A DNA stretch of 64,000 bases from contig NZ_NJCX01000003.1 of NCBI RefSeq assembly GCF_002632875.1, positions 1 to 64,000 on the forward strand. The letters run 5' to 3'. The notes beneath the pieces were generated by a model. The model was given only the letters and a program-made list of their open reading frames with translations. It was not told the DNA's origin and searched no databases. Below, piece by piece: positions 30,005 to 39,087 of this stretch (positions within the stretch are counted from its first letter, which is position 1; every line of letters begins with the position of its first letter). Both the position numbers and the translations under genes were made by a program. This DNA comes from Xenorhabdus kozodoii. Its GTDB lineage: Bacteria; Pseudomonadota; Gammaproteobacteria; Enterobacterales; Enterobacteriaceae.

Positions 30005-31768
30005 ATGACGCAAACCTATATCCCAGGCAAAGATGCCGCGTTAGAAGACTCCATTAACCGCTTTCAGCACAAGCTAACGTCCCTTGGTTTTAATATTGAA
30101 GAAGCCTCATGGTTGAATCCTGTCCCGAATGTCTGGTCAGTACATATCCGCGATCGCGACTGCCCTCTGTGCTTTACCAATGGCAAGGGCGCCAGCAAGA
30201 AAGCTGCATTGGCCTCTGCATTGGGAGAATATTTTGAGCGTCTATCGACAAACTATTTCTTTGCTGATTTTTATCTGGGCAATACGATTGCCAATGGTGA
30301 GTTTGTCCACTATCCAAATGAAAAATGGTTCCCGGTGCCGGAAGATGACTCTCTGCCAGCCGGTATTTTAGACGAACGTCTGCACCATTTTTACGATCCA
30401 GATAACGCGCTTTGTGCTAGCCAATTAATTGATCTGCAATCCGGTAATGAAGAGCGAGGAATTTGTGCTCTGCCATTTACACGTCAGTCAGATAACCAAA
30501 CGATTTATATTCCCATGAATATTATCGGCAACCTGTATGTTTCAAATGGCATGTCAGCCGGCAATACGATGAATGAAGCGCGTGTACAGGGATTATCTGA
30601 GGTATTCGAGCGCTATGTGAAAAACCGCATTATCGCAGAATGCATCAGCTTGCCTGAAATTCCACAGGCAATTATGGATCGCTACCCAGGCGTTGTTGAA
30701 TCCGTCAACAAATTGCAGGAAGAAGGCTTCCCGCTCTATTGTTACGACGCTTCACTTGGTGGGCAGTTTCCCGTCATTTGTGTCGTCCTGTTCAATCCTA
30801 ATAATGGCACTTGTTTTGCTTCCTTTGGTGCACACCCCGATTTTGGTGTTGCGCTGGAGCGTACAGTCACAGAACTGCTGCAAGGCCGGAGTCTGAAAGA
30901 TCTGGATGTCTTCACCCCACCCAGTTTTGATGATGAGGAAGTGTCTGAGCATACCAATCTGGAAACTCATTTTATTGATTCAAGCGGAGCAATCAGTTGG
31001 GATCTGTTCAAACAGGATGCTGATTATGCGTTTGCAGACTGGAATTTCAGCGGAACGACAGAAGAAGAATTCGCCACCCTGATGGGGATCTTCAATCAAC
31101 TGGATGCTGAAGTTTATATTGCTGATTATGAGCATCTTGGCGTTTATGCCTGCCGTATTCTGGTTCCCGGCATGTCAGATATTTATCCCGTCGAAGATCT
31201 GCATATTGCTAATAACACTATGGGAACGCATTTGCGTGACACCATCTTGGCATTGCCAGAGAGTCAATGGCAGCCAGAAGCGTATCTGGCCCTCCTCGAA
31301 CAGTTAGATGATGAGGGTTTGGATGATTTCACGCGTGTCCGTGAATTATTAGGCATTGCTGTAGGTAAAGATAACGGTTGGAGTAACCTGCGTATTGGTG
31401 AATTGAAATCTATGCTGGCACTGGCAGGTAAGGATTTGGAACAAGCGCTGATTTGGGTTGAATGGACACAAGATTTCAATGCTTCTGTTTTTACCTCTGA
31501 ACGCGCTAACTATTATCGCTGCCTGCAAACGCTGTTGCTGTTGACCCAAGAAGAGGATCGCCAACCAGAACAATATTATCAGGCATTTGTAAAAATGTAC
31601 GGTCAAGACACCGTTGATGCCGCCTCAGCCGCCATTGCCGGAGAAAACGGTTTCTATGGTTTATGGTCTATCGATCCAGAATTAAACGCTTTGCCAGCCC
31701 ATCAAGCATTATTAAATGCTTATGAAAAGCTGCAAAAAGCCAAGAAAGCATTTTGGGCTGATAAATAA
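30005..31768 (+). CDS. ycaO: Ribosomal protein S12 methylthiotransferase accessory factor YcaO
   Basis: YcaO is an ATP-dependent cyclodehydratase-fold protein that in E. coli helps RimO methylthiolate ribosomal protein S12. The 587-residue protein has the E-x-x-E-R ATP-binding residues in ALGEYFERLST and LSEVFERYVKNR and a C-terminal helical (TPR-like) region, with length close to E. coli YcaO (586). It is not next to precursor peptide or dehydrogenase genes, so an azoline natural-product role is unlikely. It lies upstream of focA as in E. coli, separated by a long hairpin and the FNR-type promoter region. Confidence 0.95.
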   Translation: MTQTYIPGKDAALEDSINRFQHKLTSLGFNIEEASWLNPVPNVWSVHIRDRDCPLCFTNGKGASKKAALASALGEYFERLSTNYFFADFYLGNTIANGEFVHYPNEKWFPVPEDDSLPAGILDERLHHFYDPDNALCASQLIDLQSGNEERGICALPFTRQSDNQTIYIPMNIIGNLYVSNGMSAGNTMNEARVQGLSEVFERYVKNRIIAECISLPEIPQAIMDRYPGVVESVNKLQEEGFPLYCYDASLGGQFPVICVVLFNPNNGTCFASFGAHPDFGVALERTVTELLQGRSLKDLDVFTPPSFDDEEVSEHTNLETHFIDSSGAISWDLFKQDADYAFADWNFSGTTEEEFATLMGIFNQLDAEVYIADYEHLGVYACRILVPGMSDIYPVEDLHIANNTMGTHLRDTILALPESQWQPEAYLALLEQLDDEGLDDFTRVRELLGIAVGKDNGWSNLRIGELKSMLALAGKDLEQALIWVEWTQDFNASVFTSERANYYRCLQTLLLLTQEEDRQPEQYYQAFVKMYGQDTVDAASAAIAGENGFYGLWSIDPELNALPAHQALLNAYEKLQKAKKAFWADK

Positions 31769-31796
31769 GTCGTTACATTAACGTTTATTAACCACA

Positions 31797-31873
31797 AAAA
31801 GTAAAATACAGGTTAAATATCGTTTATTTTTAAATAACAAATAAATGACAATTTAACCTGTATTTTTACTTTT
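31797..31873. terminator. Long AT-rich hairpin after ycaO
   Basis: AAAAGTAAAATACAGGTTAAAT (31797-31818, arms of 22 bases) pairs with the arm at 31851-31873 with one bulged base. Inside, TTTATTT and AAATAAA (around 31823-31845) extend the pairing, so nearly the whole segment folds into one stem. A terminator role fits its place 28 bases after the stop; it is unusually long and low in GC for one. Confidence 0.55.
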
Positions 31874-32008
31874 AAGACCTAAAAGACCAAAAGCACTCAT
31901 ATAAAATATTTCTATAAATTTTAAAAAATATTTTTAATTATAAATCAATATATTAGACCAATCACACCCCATTTAGGCTGCCCTGCCCTCGTAGACTTTC
32001 GGTCTAAT

Positions 32009-32022
32009 ATGATCCATATCAA
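32009..32022. promoter_or_regulatory. FNR box of the focA-pflB promoter
   Basis: ATGAT-CCAT-ATCAA matches the FNR consensus TTGATnnnnATCAA at 9 of 10 positions. Its centre (32015.5) lies about 41.5 bases before a start expected near 32057, and TACTAT (32045-32050) fits a -10, the class II FNR layout. It predicts anaerobic activation of focA-pflB, as in E. coli. Confidence 0.65.
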
Positions 32023-32092
32023 ATTCTGGCTAATGTCCGTTTGTTACTATCAAGGCGTGCTATGATTAATTAAGGATAAAGAGAGTGTTAGG

Positions 32093-32950
32093 ATGAAAAC
32101 TGACGGCCCTTTTAATTTATTTCCGCCTGTTGTAATGGCACAACTCGCTGATGATATTGGTGTATATAAAGTCAATAAACATCCCGCAGTGACTTACTTA
32201 TCCGCAATCATGGCAGGCGTGTTTATTTCCATCGCTTTTGTTTTTTATATTACGGCCACAACCGGAACCTCTTCCATTCCTTACGGATTAGCGAAATTAA
32301 CTGGCGGGATCTGTTTTTCCCTTGGTTTAATGTTGGTCGTTATATGTGGTGTCGATCTCTTCACTTCCACCGTATTGACGATCATTTCAAAAGCAACAGG
32401 ACGTATTACCTGGACTCAAATGTTCAAAAACTGGGTTAACGTCTATATCGGTAATCTCATTGGTGCTTTGTTCTTCGTGGCCTTGATTTGGTATTCCGGC
32501 CAATATGCCGCTGCTAATGGTAGTTGGGGTTTGAATGTATTACAGACAGCAGACCATAAAATGCACCATTCTTTTATTGAAGCAGTATGCCTGGGTGTTT
32601 TAGCCAACCTGATGGTATGCCTGGCTGTCTGGATGAGCTATGCCGGACGGAGCCTGATCGATAAATTATTCGCGCTGATACTGCCCATTGGCATGTTTGT
32701 CGCCAGCGGTTTTGAGCATAGTATCGCTAACATGTTTTTAATTCCGTTCGGGATCATGATCAAAAACTTCGCACCGGATGAATTTTGGCAGAGAGTCGGG
32801 ACAACTCCCGAACAATTTCCCCAGCTTAATGTTTCAAGTTTTATTACCGATAACCTAATCCCTGTCACAATAGGCAACATTATTGGTGGTGCGCTACTGG
32901 TTGGGCTGACTTATTGGTTGATTTATTTACGTGGTGGCAGAAAACACTAA
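32093..32950 (+). CDS. focA: Formate channel FocA
   Basis: FocA is the pentameric inner-membrane channel for formate made by PflB. The 285-residue protein has six membrane segments and the FNT-family motifs FVFYITATTGTSSIPYG and TADHKMHHSFIEAVCLG (including the central pore histidine) plus ASGFEHSIANM. Length and ends match E. coli FocA. It is 54 bases upstream of pflB, with an FNR box before it, so the two should be co-induced without oxygen. Confidence 0.97.
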   Translation: MKTDGPFNLFPPVVMAQLADDIGVYKVNKHPAVTYLSAIMAGVFISIAFVFYITATTGTSSIPYGLAKLTGGICFSLGLMLVVICGVDLFTSTVLTIISKATGRITWTQMFKNWVNVYIGNLIGALFFVALIWYSGQYAAANGSWGLNVLQTADHKMHHSFIEAVCLGVLANLMVCLAVWMSYAGRSLIDKLFALILPIGMFVASGFEHSIANMFLIPFGIMIKNFAPDEFWQRVGTTPEQFPQLNVSSFITDNLIPVTIGNIIGGALLVGLTYWLIYLRGGRKH

Positions 32951-33004
32951 TTCGCCTCCCTATCAGATTTCTTAAAAATTCCACTGTTAAAAGGTAGAAG
33001 TATC

Positions 33005-35287
33005 ATGTCCGAGTTAAACGAAAAATTCTCAGTAGCATGGCAAGGCTTTAACGAGGGTAGCTGGAAAAATGAAGTCAACGTTCATGATTTCATCCAGAAA
33101 AACTATACCCCGTATGAAGGGGATGAATCTTTCCTCGCGGGTGCCACAAAAGCAACAAATATTTTGTGGGAAAAAGTCATGGAAGGTATCAAAATTGAAA
33201 ACCATACCCATGCACCGATAGATTTTGATACTGACATTGCATCGACAATTACCTCTCATGATGCCGGTTATATTGAAAAAGATCTGGAACAAATCGTTGG
33301 CCTGCAAACCGAAGCGCCATTGAAACGTGCCATTATCCCATTTGGTGGCATTAAGATGGTTGAAAGTTCTTGTAAAGCCTACAATCGCGAACTGGATCCA
33401 AAACTGAAACAAATTTTCACTGAATATCGTAAGACCCATAATCAGGGCGTTTTTGATGTTTACACTCCCGATATCCTGAAATGCCGTAAATCTGGCGTAT
33501 TGACTGGCCTGCCTGATGCTTATGGCCGTGGGCGTATTATCGGCGATTACCGTCGCGTTGCATTGTATGGTATCGACTACCTGCGTGATGAGAAGTTTGC
33601 CCAATTTACTTCTCTACAGGAAAAACTGGAAAACGGCGAAGATTTGGAGTCTACCATTCGCCTGCGTGAAGAGCTGGCCGACCAACATCATGCCCTTGGT
33701 CAACTCAAAGAGATGGCGGCTAAATATGGCTATGATATTTCCAATCCTGCGACCAATGCCAAGGAAGCCGTACAATGGACTTATTTTGCTTATCTGGCGG
33801 CGGTTAAATCCCAGAATGGCGCGGCAATGTCCTTTGGTCGTGTTTCCACCTTCCTGGATATCTACATCGAACGTGATATCCAGGCAGGCAAATTGACCGA
33901 ACCACAGGCCCAAGAGCTGATCGACCATTTGGTTATGAAACTGCGCATGGTGCGTTTCCTGCGCACTCCTGAGTATGATGAGCTGTTCTCTGGCGATCCA
34001 ATTTGGGCAACCGAATCGCTGGCGGGTATGGGATTGGATGGGCGCACGCTTGTCACCAAGAACAGTTTCCGTTTCCTGCATACGCTCTATACCATGGGGC
34101 CATCCCCAGAGCCTAATATGACCATCCTGTGGTCAGAAAAACTGCCCATTAATTTTAAAAAGTTTGCCGCAAAAGTGTCGATCGATACCTCATCCCTGCA
34201 ATATGAAAATGATGACCTGATGCGCCCTGACTTCAACAGCGATGATTATGCTATCGCGTGCTGTGTCAGTCCAATGGTTGTTGGTAAACAAATGCAGTTC
34301 TTTGGTGCCCGTGCAAACCTTGCAAAAACCATGCTGTATGCCATCAACGGTGGTGTGGATGAAAAAATGAAAATGCAGGTTGGCCCGAAAGAAGAGCCAA
34401 TGAAAGACACTGTGCTGGATTATGACAAGGTTATGGAGCGAATGGATCGCTTCATGGATTGGCTGGCAAAACAGTATGTTACTGCCCTGAATATCATCCA
34501 CTACATGCATGACAAATACAGCTATGAAGCTGCGTTAATGGCCCTGCATGATCGTGATGTGTATCGCACGATGGCATGTGGTATCGCCGGCTTATCCGTT
34601 GCTGCTGACTCATTATCTGCCATTAAGTATGCGAAAGTTTCCACCATCCGCGATGAAGATGGCTTAGCCATTGATTTCAATATTGAAGGTGAATATCCAC
34701 AATTCGGTAACAACGATCCACGTGTCGATGATATCGCTTGTGATCTGGTTGAACGCTTCATGAAGAAAATTCAGAAATTGCAAACATATCGCAATGCTGT
34801 TCCAACTCAGTCGGTATTGACCATTACCTCAAACGTGGTGTATGGCAAAAAAACGGGGAATACTCCTGATGGACGTCGTGCTGGCGCACCCTTTGGGCCT
34901 GGTGCTAACCCAATGCACGGGCGCGATCAAAAGGGTGCGGTGGCTTCATTGACTTCTGTTGCTAAACTGCCGTTTGCTTATGCCAAAGATGGTATTTCAT
35001 ATACTTTCTCTATCGTACCTAATGCGTTAGGTAAAGATGACGAAGTACGTAAAGCAAATCTGGCTGGCCTGATGGATGGTTATTTCCATCACGAAGCGGA
35101 TATCGAAGGGGGTCAGCACCTGAATGTCAACGTAATGAACCGCGAAATGCTGTTGGATGCCATGGAAGATCCTGAGAAATACCCGCAGTTGACTATTCGT
35201 GTATCAGGTTATGCTGTGCGGTTTAATTCTTTGACTAAAGAACAGCAACGGGATGTTATCACTCGTACATTTACCCAATCCATATAA
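33005..35287 (+). CDS. pflB: Formate C-acetyltransferase (pyruvate formate-lyase)
   Basis: PflB cleaves pyruvate with CoA to acetyl-CoA and formate using a glycyl radical. The 760-residue protein has the paired active-site cysteines in [11 protein letters not shown] (about residues 419-420) and the glycyl-radical motif RVSGYAVRF, with the radical glycine at residue 735. Length equals E. coli PflB. It lies between its product channel focA and its activase pflA. A strong terminator after it separates pflA, which then likely has its own or read-through expression. Confidence 0.98.
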   Translation: MSELNEKFSVAWQGFNEGSWKNEVNVHDFIQKNYTPYEGDESFLAGATKATNILWEKVMEGIKIENHTHAPIDFDTDIASTITSHDAGYIEKDLEQIVGLQTEAPLKRAIIPFGGIKMVESSCKAYNRELDPKLKQIFTEYRKTHNQGVFDVYTPDILKCRKSGVLTGLPDAYGRGRIIGDYRRVALYGIDYLRDEKFAQFTSLQEKLENGEDLESTIRLREELADQHHALGQLKEMAAKYGYDISNPATNAKEAVQWTYFAYLAAVKSQNGAAMSFGRVSTFLDIYIERDIQAGKLTEPQAQELIDHLVMKLRMVRFLRTPEYDELFSGDPIWATESLAGMGLDGRTLVTKNSFRFLHTLYTMGPSPEPNMTILWSEKLPINFKKFAAKVSIDTSSLQYENDDLMRPDFNSDDYAIACCVSPMVVGKQMQFFGARANLAKTMLYAINGGVDEKMKMQVGPKEEPMKDTVLDYDKVMERMDRFMDWLAKQYVTALNIIHYMHDKYSYEAALMALHDRDVYRTMACGIAGLSVAADSLSAIKYAKVSTIRDEDGLAIDFNIEGEYPQFGNNDPRVDDIACDLVERFMKKIQKLQTYRNAVPTQSVLTITSNVVYGKKTGNTPDGRRAGAPFGPGANPMHGRDQKGAVASLTSVAKLPFAYAKDGISYTFSIVPNALGKDDEVRKANLAGLMDGYFHHEADIEGGQHLNVNVMNREMLLDAMEDPEKYPQLTIRVSGYAVRFNSLTKEQQRDVITRTFTQSI

Positions 35288-35358
35288 TTAATTGAAATAA
35301 TTAAGTAAAATCGCGTTAGCGCAAAATGTCATTATTTTCTATTCAAATGACATACACT

Positions 35359-35386
35359 AAAGGCCCCCTTAATAGTCGGGGCCTTT
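35359..35386 (+). terminator. pflB terminator
   Basis: AAAGGCCCC (35359-35367) and GGGGCCTTT (35378-35386) form a 9-bp stem with a 10-base loop followed by ATTAG, 72 bases after the pflB stop and before pflA. Confidence 0.75.
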
Positions 35387-35417
35387 ATTAGCTTGTTAAT
35401 TTTGGAGAAATCCTTTC

Positions 35418-36158
35418 ATGTCCGTACTTGGCCGTATCCACTCTTTTGAATCTTGCGGAACCGTAGATGGCCCTGGTATCCGCTTTATCGCGTTTTTCCA
35501 GGGTTGCCTTATGCGCTGCCTCTATTGCCATAACCGCGATACTTGGGATACCCATGGCGGAAAAACCGTAACCGTTGAAGAATTAATCAAAGAAGCAACA
35601 ACCTACCGCCATTTTATGAATGCTTCGGGAGGGGGGGTTACGGCTTCCGGTGGTGAAGCAATTCTGCAAGCCGAATTTGTTCGTGACTGGTTCAGGGCTT
35701 GCCATGAAGAAGGCATTCATACTTGCCTGGATACCAATGGCTTTGTTCGCCGTTATGATCCTGTCATTGATGAACTATTGGATGCTACCGATCTGGTTAT
35801 GTTGGATTTAAAACAACTTAACGATGATATTCACCAAAAATTAATTGGCGTATCCAATCACCGGACACTTGAATTCGCACACTATCTGGCAAAACGCAAG
35901 CAAAAAACCTGGGTTCGCTATGTTGTCGTTCCGGGTTGGTCGGATGACGATCAATCCGTTCATTTACTTGGTGAATTCACCAGGGACATGAAAAATATTG
36001 AAAAAATAGAACTATTACCTTACCACGAACTAGGCAAACATAAATGGATTGCGATGGGGGAAGAATATAAATTGGAAAGTGTTAAACCCCCATCAAAAGA
36101 GACAATGGAGAGAGTAAAAGGCATCTTAGAAAGCTACGGGCATCATGTGATCTATTAG
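35418..36158 (+). CDS. pflA: Pyruvate formate-lyase 1-activating enzyme
   Basis: This radical-SAM enzyme puts the glycyl radical into PflB. The 246-residue protein has the [4Fe-4S] motif [15 protein letters not shown] (CxxxCxxC, from about residue 30), the GGxxxS-type stretch [11 protein letters not shown] and the MLDLKQLN segment. Length equals E. coli PflA. GGAG lies 9 bases before the ATG. Confidence 0.98.
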   Translation: MSVLGRIHSFESCGTVDGPGIRFIAFFQGCLMRCLYCHNRDTWDTHGGKTVTVEELIKEATTYRHFMNASGGGVTASGGEAILQAEFVRDWFRACHEEGIHTCLDTNGFVRRYDPVIDELLDATDLVMLDLKQLNDDIHQKLIGVSNHRTLEFAHYLAKRKQKTWVRYVVVPGWSDDDQSVHLLGEFTRDMKNIEKIELLPYHELGKHKWIAMGEEYKLESVKPPSKETMERVKGILESYGHHVIY

Positions 36159-36213
36159 ACTTATTACCTTACCTAACCACCTAATTAATAAAATAATCTA
36201 CAATTTTTAATAG

Positions 36214-36242
36214 AACTGGCTCTCAATCATTTGAGGTCAGTT
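36214..36242 (+). terminator. pflA terminator
   Basis: AACTGGC-T-CTCA pairs with TGAGGTCAGTT (one bulge, one wobble) and is followed by TTTTCTTG, 55 bases after the pflA stop. Confidence 0.6.
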
Positions 36243-36423
36243 TTCTTGCCCCAATCTACTATCACCAGTGTTCATATTGAATAAAAATTTAACTTCCTCT
36301 ATATTCTGTAAAGTCGTTGTAGCTATTATTTCAAATATATTTCATTTATCCCCAAAACACTTTAATGGCAGTAAAACAATAAAAGAGAGAACCACTTTCC
36401 ATTATCATTCTTAGGATATCATT

Positions 36424-37548
36424 ATGAAAAATATTATATTTTCTCTTTTCACCCCCTATCTCTTATTAATTTCAATAAACACACAAGCTAATAATACAGA
36501 ATTACTTCCCCAAAACACCACGCATAATAGCTCATTAATAAACAAAGAAAAATCTCATGAAACAAATAAAACCTCAGTCAAAACCAGTAATAAAAATGAC
36601 ACATTAAAAGTACTTTCACTAAATATTTGGATGGAAGGCAGTCAAGTTAAAGGCGGTTATGAAGGCATAGTCAATACCATCATTTACACTCATCCTGACC
36701 TTGTCGCGCTGAGTGAAATAAATAATTCACATGGTGACTTTACTAAAAAACTCGTAAAATCACTTCATAATAAAGGGTTAACTTACTATTCTTATAAATC
36801 AAAAAACGATGCCGGAATTCTTTCTCGTTATCCTATAATCCATCATAGCAATTTCAATAGATTCACTAAATCATTAGTGCTAATCAATAATGTTTATGTG
36901 GATTTTTACTCCAGTCATTTAGATTACACAAACGCGGCTTATTATCTTCCAAGAGGTTATGACGGCAATACCTGGAAAGAATTACCGAATGGCCCAGATA
37001 CTAATCTTGATGATATCTTAAAAGAAAATAATAACTCCCAGCGCCCGAATTCAATTAAACTATTTATAAATAATGCCAAAAGTGAAGTAAAGAAAAAGCA
37101 CGCTATTATATTGGCTGGCGATTTTAATGAACCCTCCTGGATGGATTGGTCAGAGCAAACTAAAGATCTTTTTGATCATCACGGTGCCGTTGTGCCCTGG
37201 ACAACCACCACCTTATTGAAAAATGCGAACTATCTTGATAGCTATCGGGTAAAATATACCGATCCAGTAGCATACCCTGGTTTTACCTGGCCTGCAGATA
37301 ATCCAGGCGCTGACATCAGCAAGCTCGCATGGGCGCCTAAAGCCGATGAACGTGATCGCATTGATTTCATTTTTTATCATTCTGATCCCCGCCTGACAGT
37401 GCAAGATGCCGTCATTATTGGCCCTTCGGGTAGTATTGTTAAGGGCAAGCGAGTTAAAGAAACCTCCCAAGATAAATTTGAGCAACCTCAAGGAGTTTGG
37501 CCAACTGATCATAAAGGTGTATTGGTTACCTTTGGTTTAAATCCCTAA
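36424..37548 (+). CDS. Secreted endonuclease/exonuclease/phosphatase (EEP) superfamily protein
   Basis: The 374-residue protein has a signal peptide (residues 1-22, MKNIIFSL...NTQA), a ~35-residue Ser/Thr/Asn-rich linker, then a complete EEP domain: VLSLNIW (metal-binding Asn), LVALSEI (Glu), YSSHLDY (His), LAGDFNEPSW (Asp, Asn), DERDRIDFIFY (Asp) and WPTDHKGVLVTF (His). This fold includes DNase I, sphingomyelinase C and inositol phosphatases; the sequence alone does not choose among them. It is not part of the E. coli pfl locus and, with the phosphoesterase at 27398, is one of two exported phosphoesterases flanking that locus. Palindromic repeats follow it directly. AGGATATC precedes the ATG. 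Confidence 0.8.
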   Translation: MKNIIFSLFTPYLLLISINTQANNTELLPQNTTHNSSLINKEKSHETNKTSVKTSNKNDTLKVLSLNIWMEGSQVKGGYEGIVNTIIYTHPDLVALSEINNSHGDFTKKLVKSLHNKGLTYYSYKSKNDAGILSRYPIIHHSNFNRFTKSLVLINNVYVDFYSSHLDYTNAAYYLPRGYDGNTWKELPNGPDTNLDDILKENNNSQRPNSIKLFINNAKSEVKKKHAIILAGDFNEPSWMDWSEQTKDLFDHHGAVVPWTTTTLLKNANYLDSYRVKYTDPVAYPGFTWPADNPGADISKLAWAPKADERDRIDFIFYHSDPRLTVQDAVIIGPSGSIVKGKRVKETSQDKFEQPQGVWPTDHKGVLVTFGLNP

Positions 37549-37565
37549 TCATTTGATATAAAGCA

Positions 37566-37651
37566 TATACCAATCGCCTTTCAAGATGCGTTTTATATCT
37601 CCCCGTGCAGCGGGGAGATATAAGCACTTCCATTGGTTTGCAAACTGCAAG
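37566..37651. repeat. Palindromic intergenic element, right end truncated
   Basis: Left end tataccaatcgcctttcaag and core stem TTATATCTCCCCG with CGGGGAGATATAA (perfect 13 bp) match the 105-bp family. The right side diverges after cattggtttgcaaactgcaa, so the terminal cttgaagt..ggtata is lost. The stem differs from the copy at 27216 by paired changes that keep pairing. Confidence 0.7.
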
Positions 37652-37659
37652 TTATTATC

Positions 37660-37685
37660 ATATCAGGCTGGATACAGCCTGATAT
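37660..37685. repeat. Perfect 11-bp hairpin
   Basis: ATATCAGGCTG (37660-37670), loop GATA, CAGCCTGATAT (37675-37685). No T-run follows. It sits where the truncated palindromic element ends and may mark an insertion or deletion junction, or stop transcription from the EEP gene weakly. Confidence 0.5.
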
Positions 37686-37802
37686 GCCAAAAACAAAGCA
37701 TAAGTCAAAATAACTCACTGAGAGTATGTGAAATATTTTCCCCTAAAAACACACAATATCTGATGTTAAAAATAGAACCATTTACTTTAAGTAAAGATAA
37801 TT

Positions 37803-37907
37803 TATACCCGTTGCCTTTCAAGATTCGTCTTATATCTCGCCGCGTCGCGGGGAGATATAAACATTCATATTGGCTTGCAATCTGTAACTTTAAGTCGGAC
37901 TGGTATA
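37803..37907. repeat. 105-bp palindromic intergenic element
   Basis: Ends tatacccgttgcctttcaag and taagtcggactggtata; core TTATATCTCGCCGC-GTC-GCGGGGAGATATAA with a single mismatch. Same length as the copy at 27216-27320, with which it shares both ends and the overall plan. Confidence 0.75.
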
Positions 37908-38134
37908 GAAAATTAAACCAAAATGGCGTCGGGATAATTAATAAAAAACACACATTTGCGTTATTACCTATAAAACACCCCTTTTTCCGCTGATAAAGAT
38001 TAAAATTAATGCTTGTTGATTAATAATTTTTATATGATAATCCGGCCGCCTTCTGTAACAACTTATGTTAATAGAATAGTCATAGAGAAAAATCAATTCT
38101 GTATATGCATTCAATAAAATAAATCGGAAAAAAT

Positions 38135-38950
38135 ATGGATACGCAAGATATGAATCTTAATTCAGGGGAAAACAGTGTCTCTCTGAGCAAGGAAAAAGAC
38201 ACCTTCATTCCAGGTGGTCGTGCTGTTGGAGCAGGGACTGCAACAGAGTGGATTGGTCATGCATGGCAAATGTTTAAAGTACAGCCAATGAAATGGATAC
38301 TGATAACTTTAATCTATGGTGCCATAATGATAGTTTTGCAATTTATTCCTCTCGTCAATATCATCGCTAGTCTGTTGAGTCCAGTACTTATTGCCGGATT
38401 TATCGTTGCCAGTGAAAAACAACGAACAACAGGTGATTTTGACATAGAATTACTTTTCCATGGGTTTAAAAATAAATTCGGTTCATTAGTTGCTGTAGGC
38501 GGGCTTGTCTTAGGTATATCTCTACTTAGTGGCATTGCGGCCGTTATAATTGGCGGAACAGGTATTCTTCAACTCATTTTTTCGGCGCAAGATCCAGACC
38601 CAATGCTATTAATGGAAAGTTTTTCCTCCTTAATGCTGGCAATGCTGGTTGTCGTTTTCTTTAGCTTCATTTCCCTTGCATTTAGCTGGTTTGCTCCAGC
38701 CCTGATTATCATTAATGATTTAAAATTTGGTGAAGCAATCTCAATGAGTTTGAGCGCAGTAAAGAAAAACCTATTAGGGGGTTTTCTGTTTTTCTTACTG
38801 ATCGGTATTCTGGTGGCTATTTCTTCCATTCCATTATTTTTAGGTCTGTTTGTTACTTTACCTATGTATATGGCAACCTACTATACCAGTTATCGCAATA
38901 TTTTTTATGCGCCAGAAGCCCAAGAAACAAAATCTCATTTAATCAATTAA
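38135..38950 (+). CDS. Polytopic inner-membrane protein, BPSS1780 family
   Basis: The 271-residue protein has a ~45-residue hydrophilic N-terminus, the conserved stretch GTATEWIGHAWQMFK, then about five or six membrane segments (from residues ~53, 72, 120, 160, 215 and 235) and a short cytoplasmic tail. It resembles the BPSS1780-type integral membrane family, whose function is unknown. It has no E. coli counterpart between pflA and serS, so it is accessory in this place. GGAAAA precedes the ATG; a strong terminator follows. Confidence 0.7.
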   Translation: MDTQDMNLNSGENSVSLSKEKDTFIPGGRAVGAGTATEWIGHAWQMFKVQPMKWILITLIYGAIMIVLQFIPLVNIIASLLSPVLIAGFIVASEKQRTTGDFDIELLFHGFKNKFGSLVAVGGLVLGISLLSGIAAVIIGGTGILQLIFSAQDPDPMLLMESFSSLMLAMLVVVFFSFISLAFSWFAPALIIINDLKFGEAISMSLSAVKKNLLGGFLFFLLIGILVAISSIPLFLGLFVTLPMYMATYYTSYRNIFYAPEAQETKSHLIN

Positions 38951-38976
38951 ATATTTTCCAATAGATATTGATATGT

Positions 38977-39002
38977 AAAAAGCGCTATTTTTAGCGCTTT
39001 TT
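38977..39002. terminator. Terminator after the BPSS1780-family gene
   Basis: AAAAAGCGCTA (38977-38987) and TAGCGCTTTTT (38992-39002) form a perfect 11-bp stem with a TTTT loop, with A- and T-runs on both sides. It also lies downstream of the leftward peptide gene at 39088. Confidence 0.9.
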
Positions 39003-39087
39003 AATTACTGTTCAATGACATTTTGTTTTGGAATGGTACATAGCGATAGGACATGGTAGCCATTTGTGATTTATAATCCGCCTTCTG

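Larger units (their letters stand above)
31769..32092. other. ycaO-focA intergenic region
   Basis: 324 bases containing a 77-bp long hairpin just after ycaO (31797-31873), an AT-rich stretch, then the focA promoter region with an FNR box (32009-32022) and a possible -10 (32045-32050). No open frame or RNA gene was recognised. Confidence 0.6.
37549..38134. other. Intergenic region with two palindromic elements
   Basis: 586 bases between two rightward accessory genes. Present: a truncated palindromic element (37566-37651), an 11-bp perfect hairpin (37660-37685) and a full element (37803-37907). An apparent frame across 37586-37993 runs through the repeats and is not credible as a gene. The promoter of the membrane-protein gene should lie near 38000-38120. 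Confidence 0.6.

Noticed and set aside
30005..31768. YcaO as part of an azoline peptide natural-product cluster
   Set aside because: No precursor peptide, dehydrogenase or transporter gene is nearby, and length and location match the E. coli housekeeping YcaO next to focA.
37586..37993. A 135-codon frame after the EEP gene
   Set aside because: It crosses two palindromic repeats and the hairpin between them; repeated peptide segments come from the repeat DNA, and no start signal is present.
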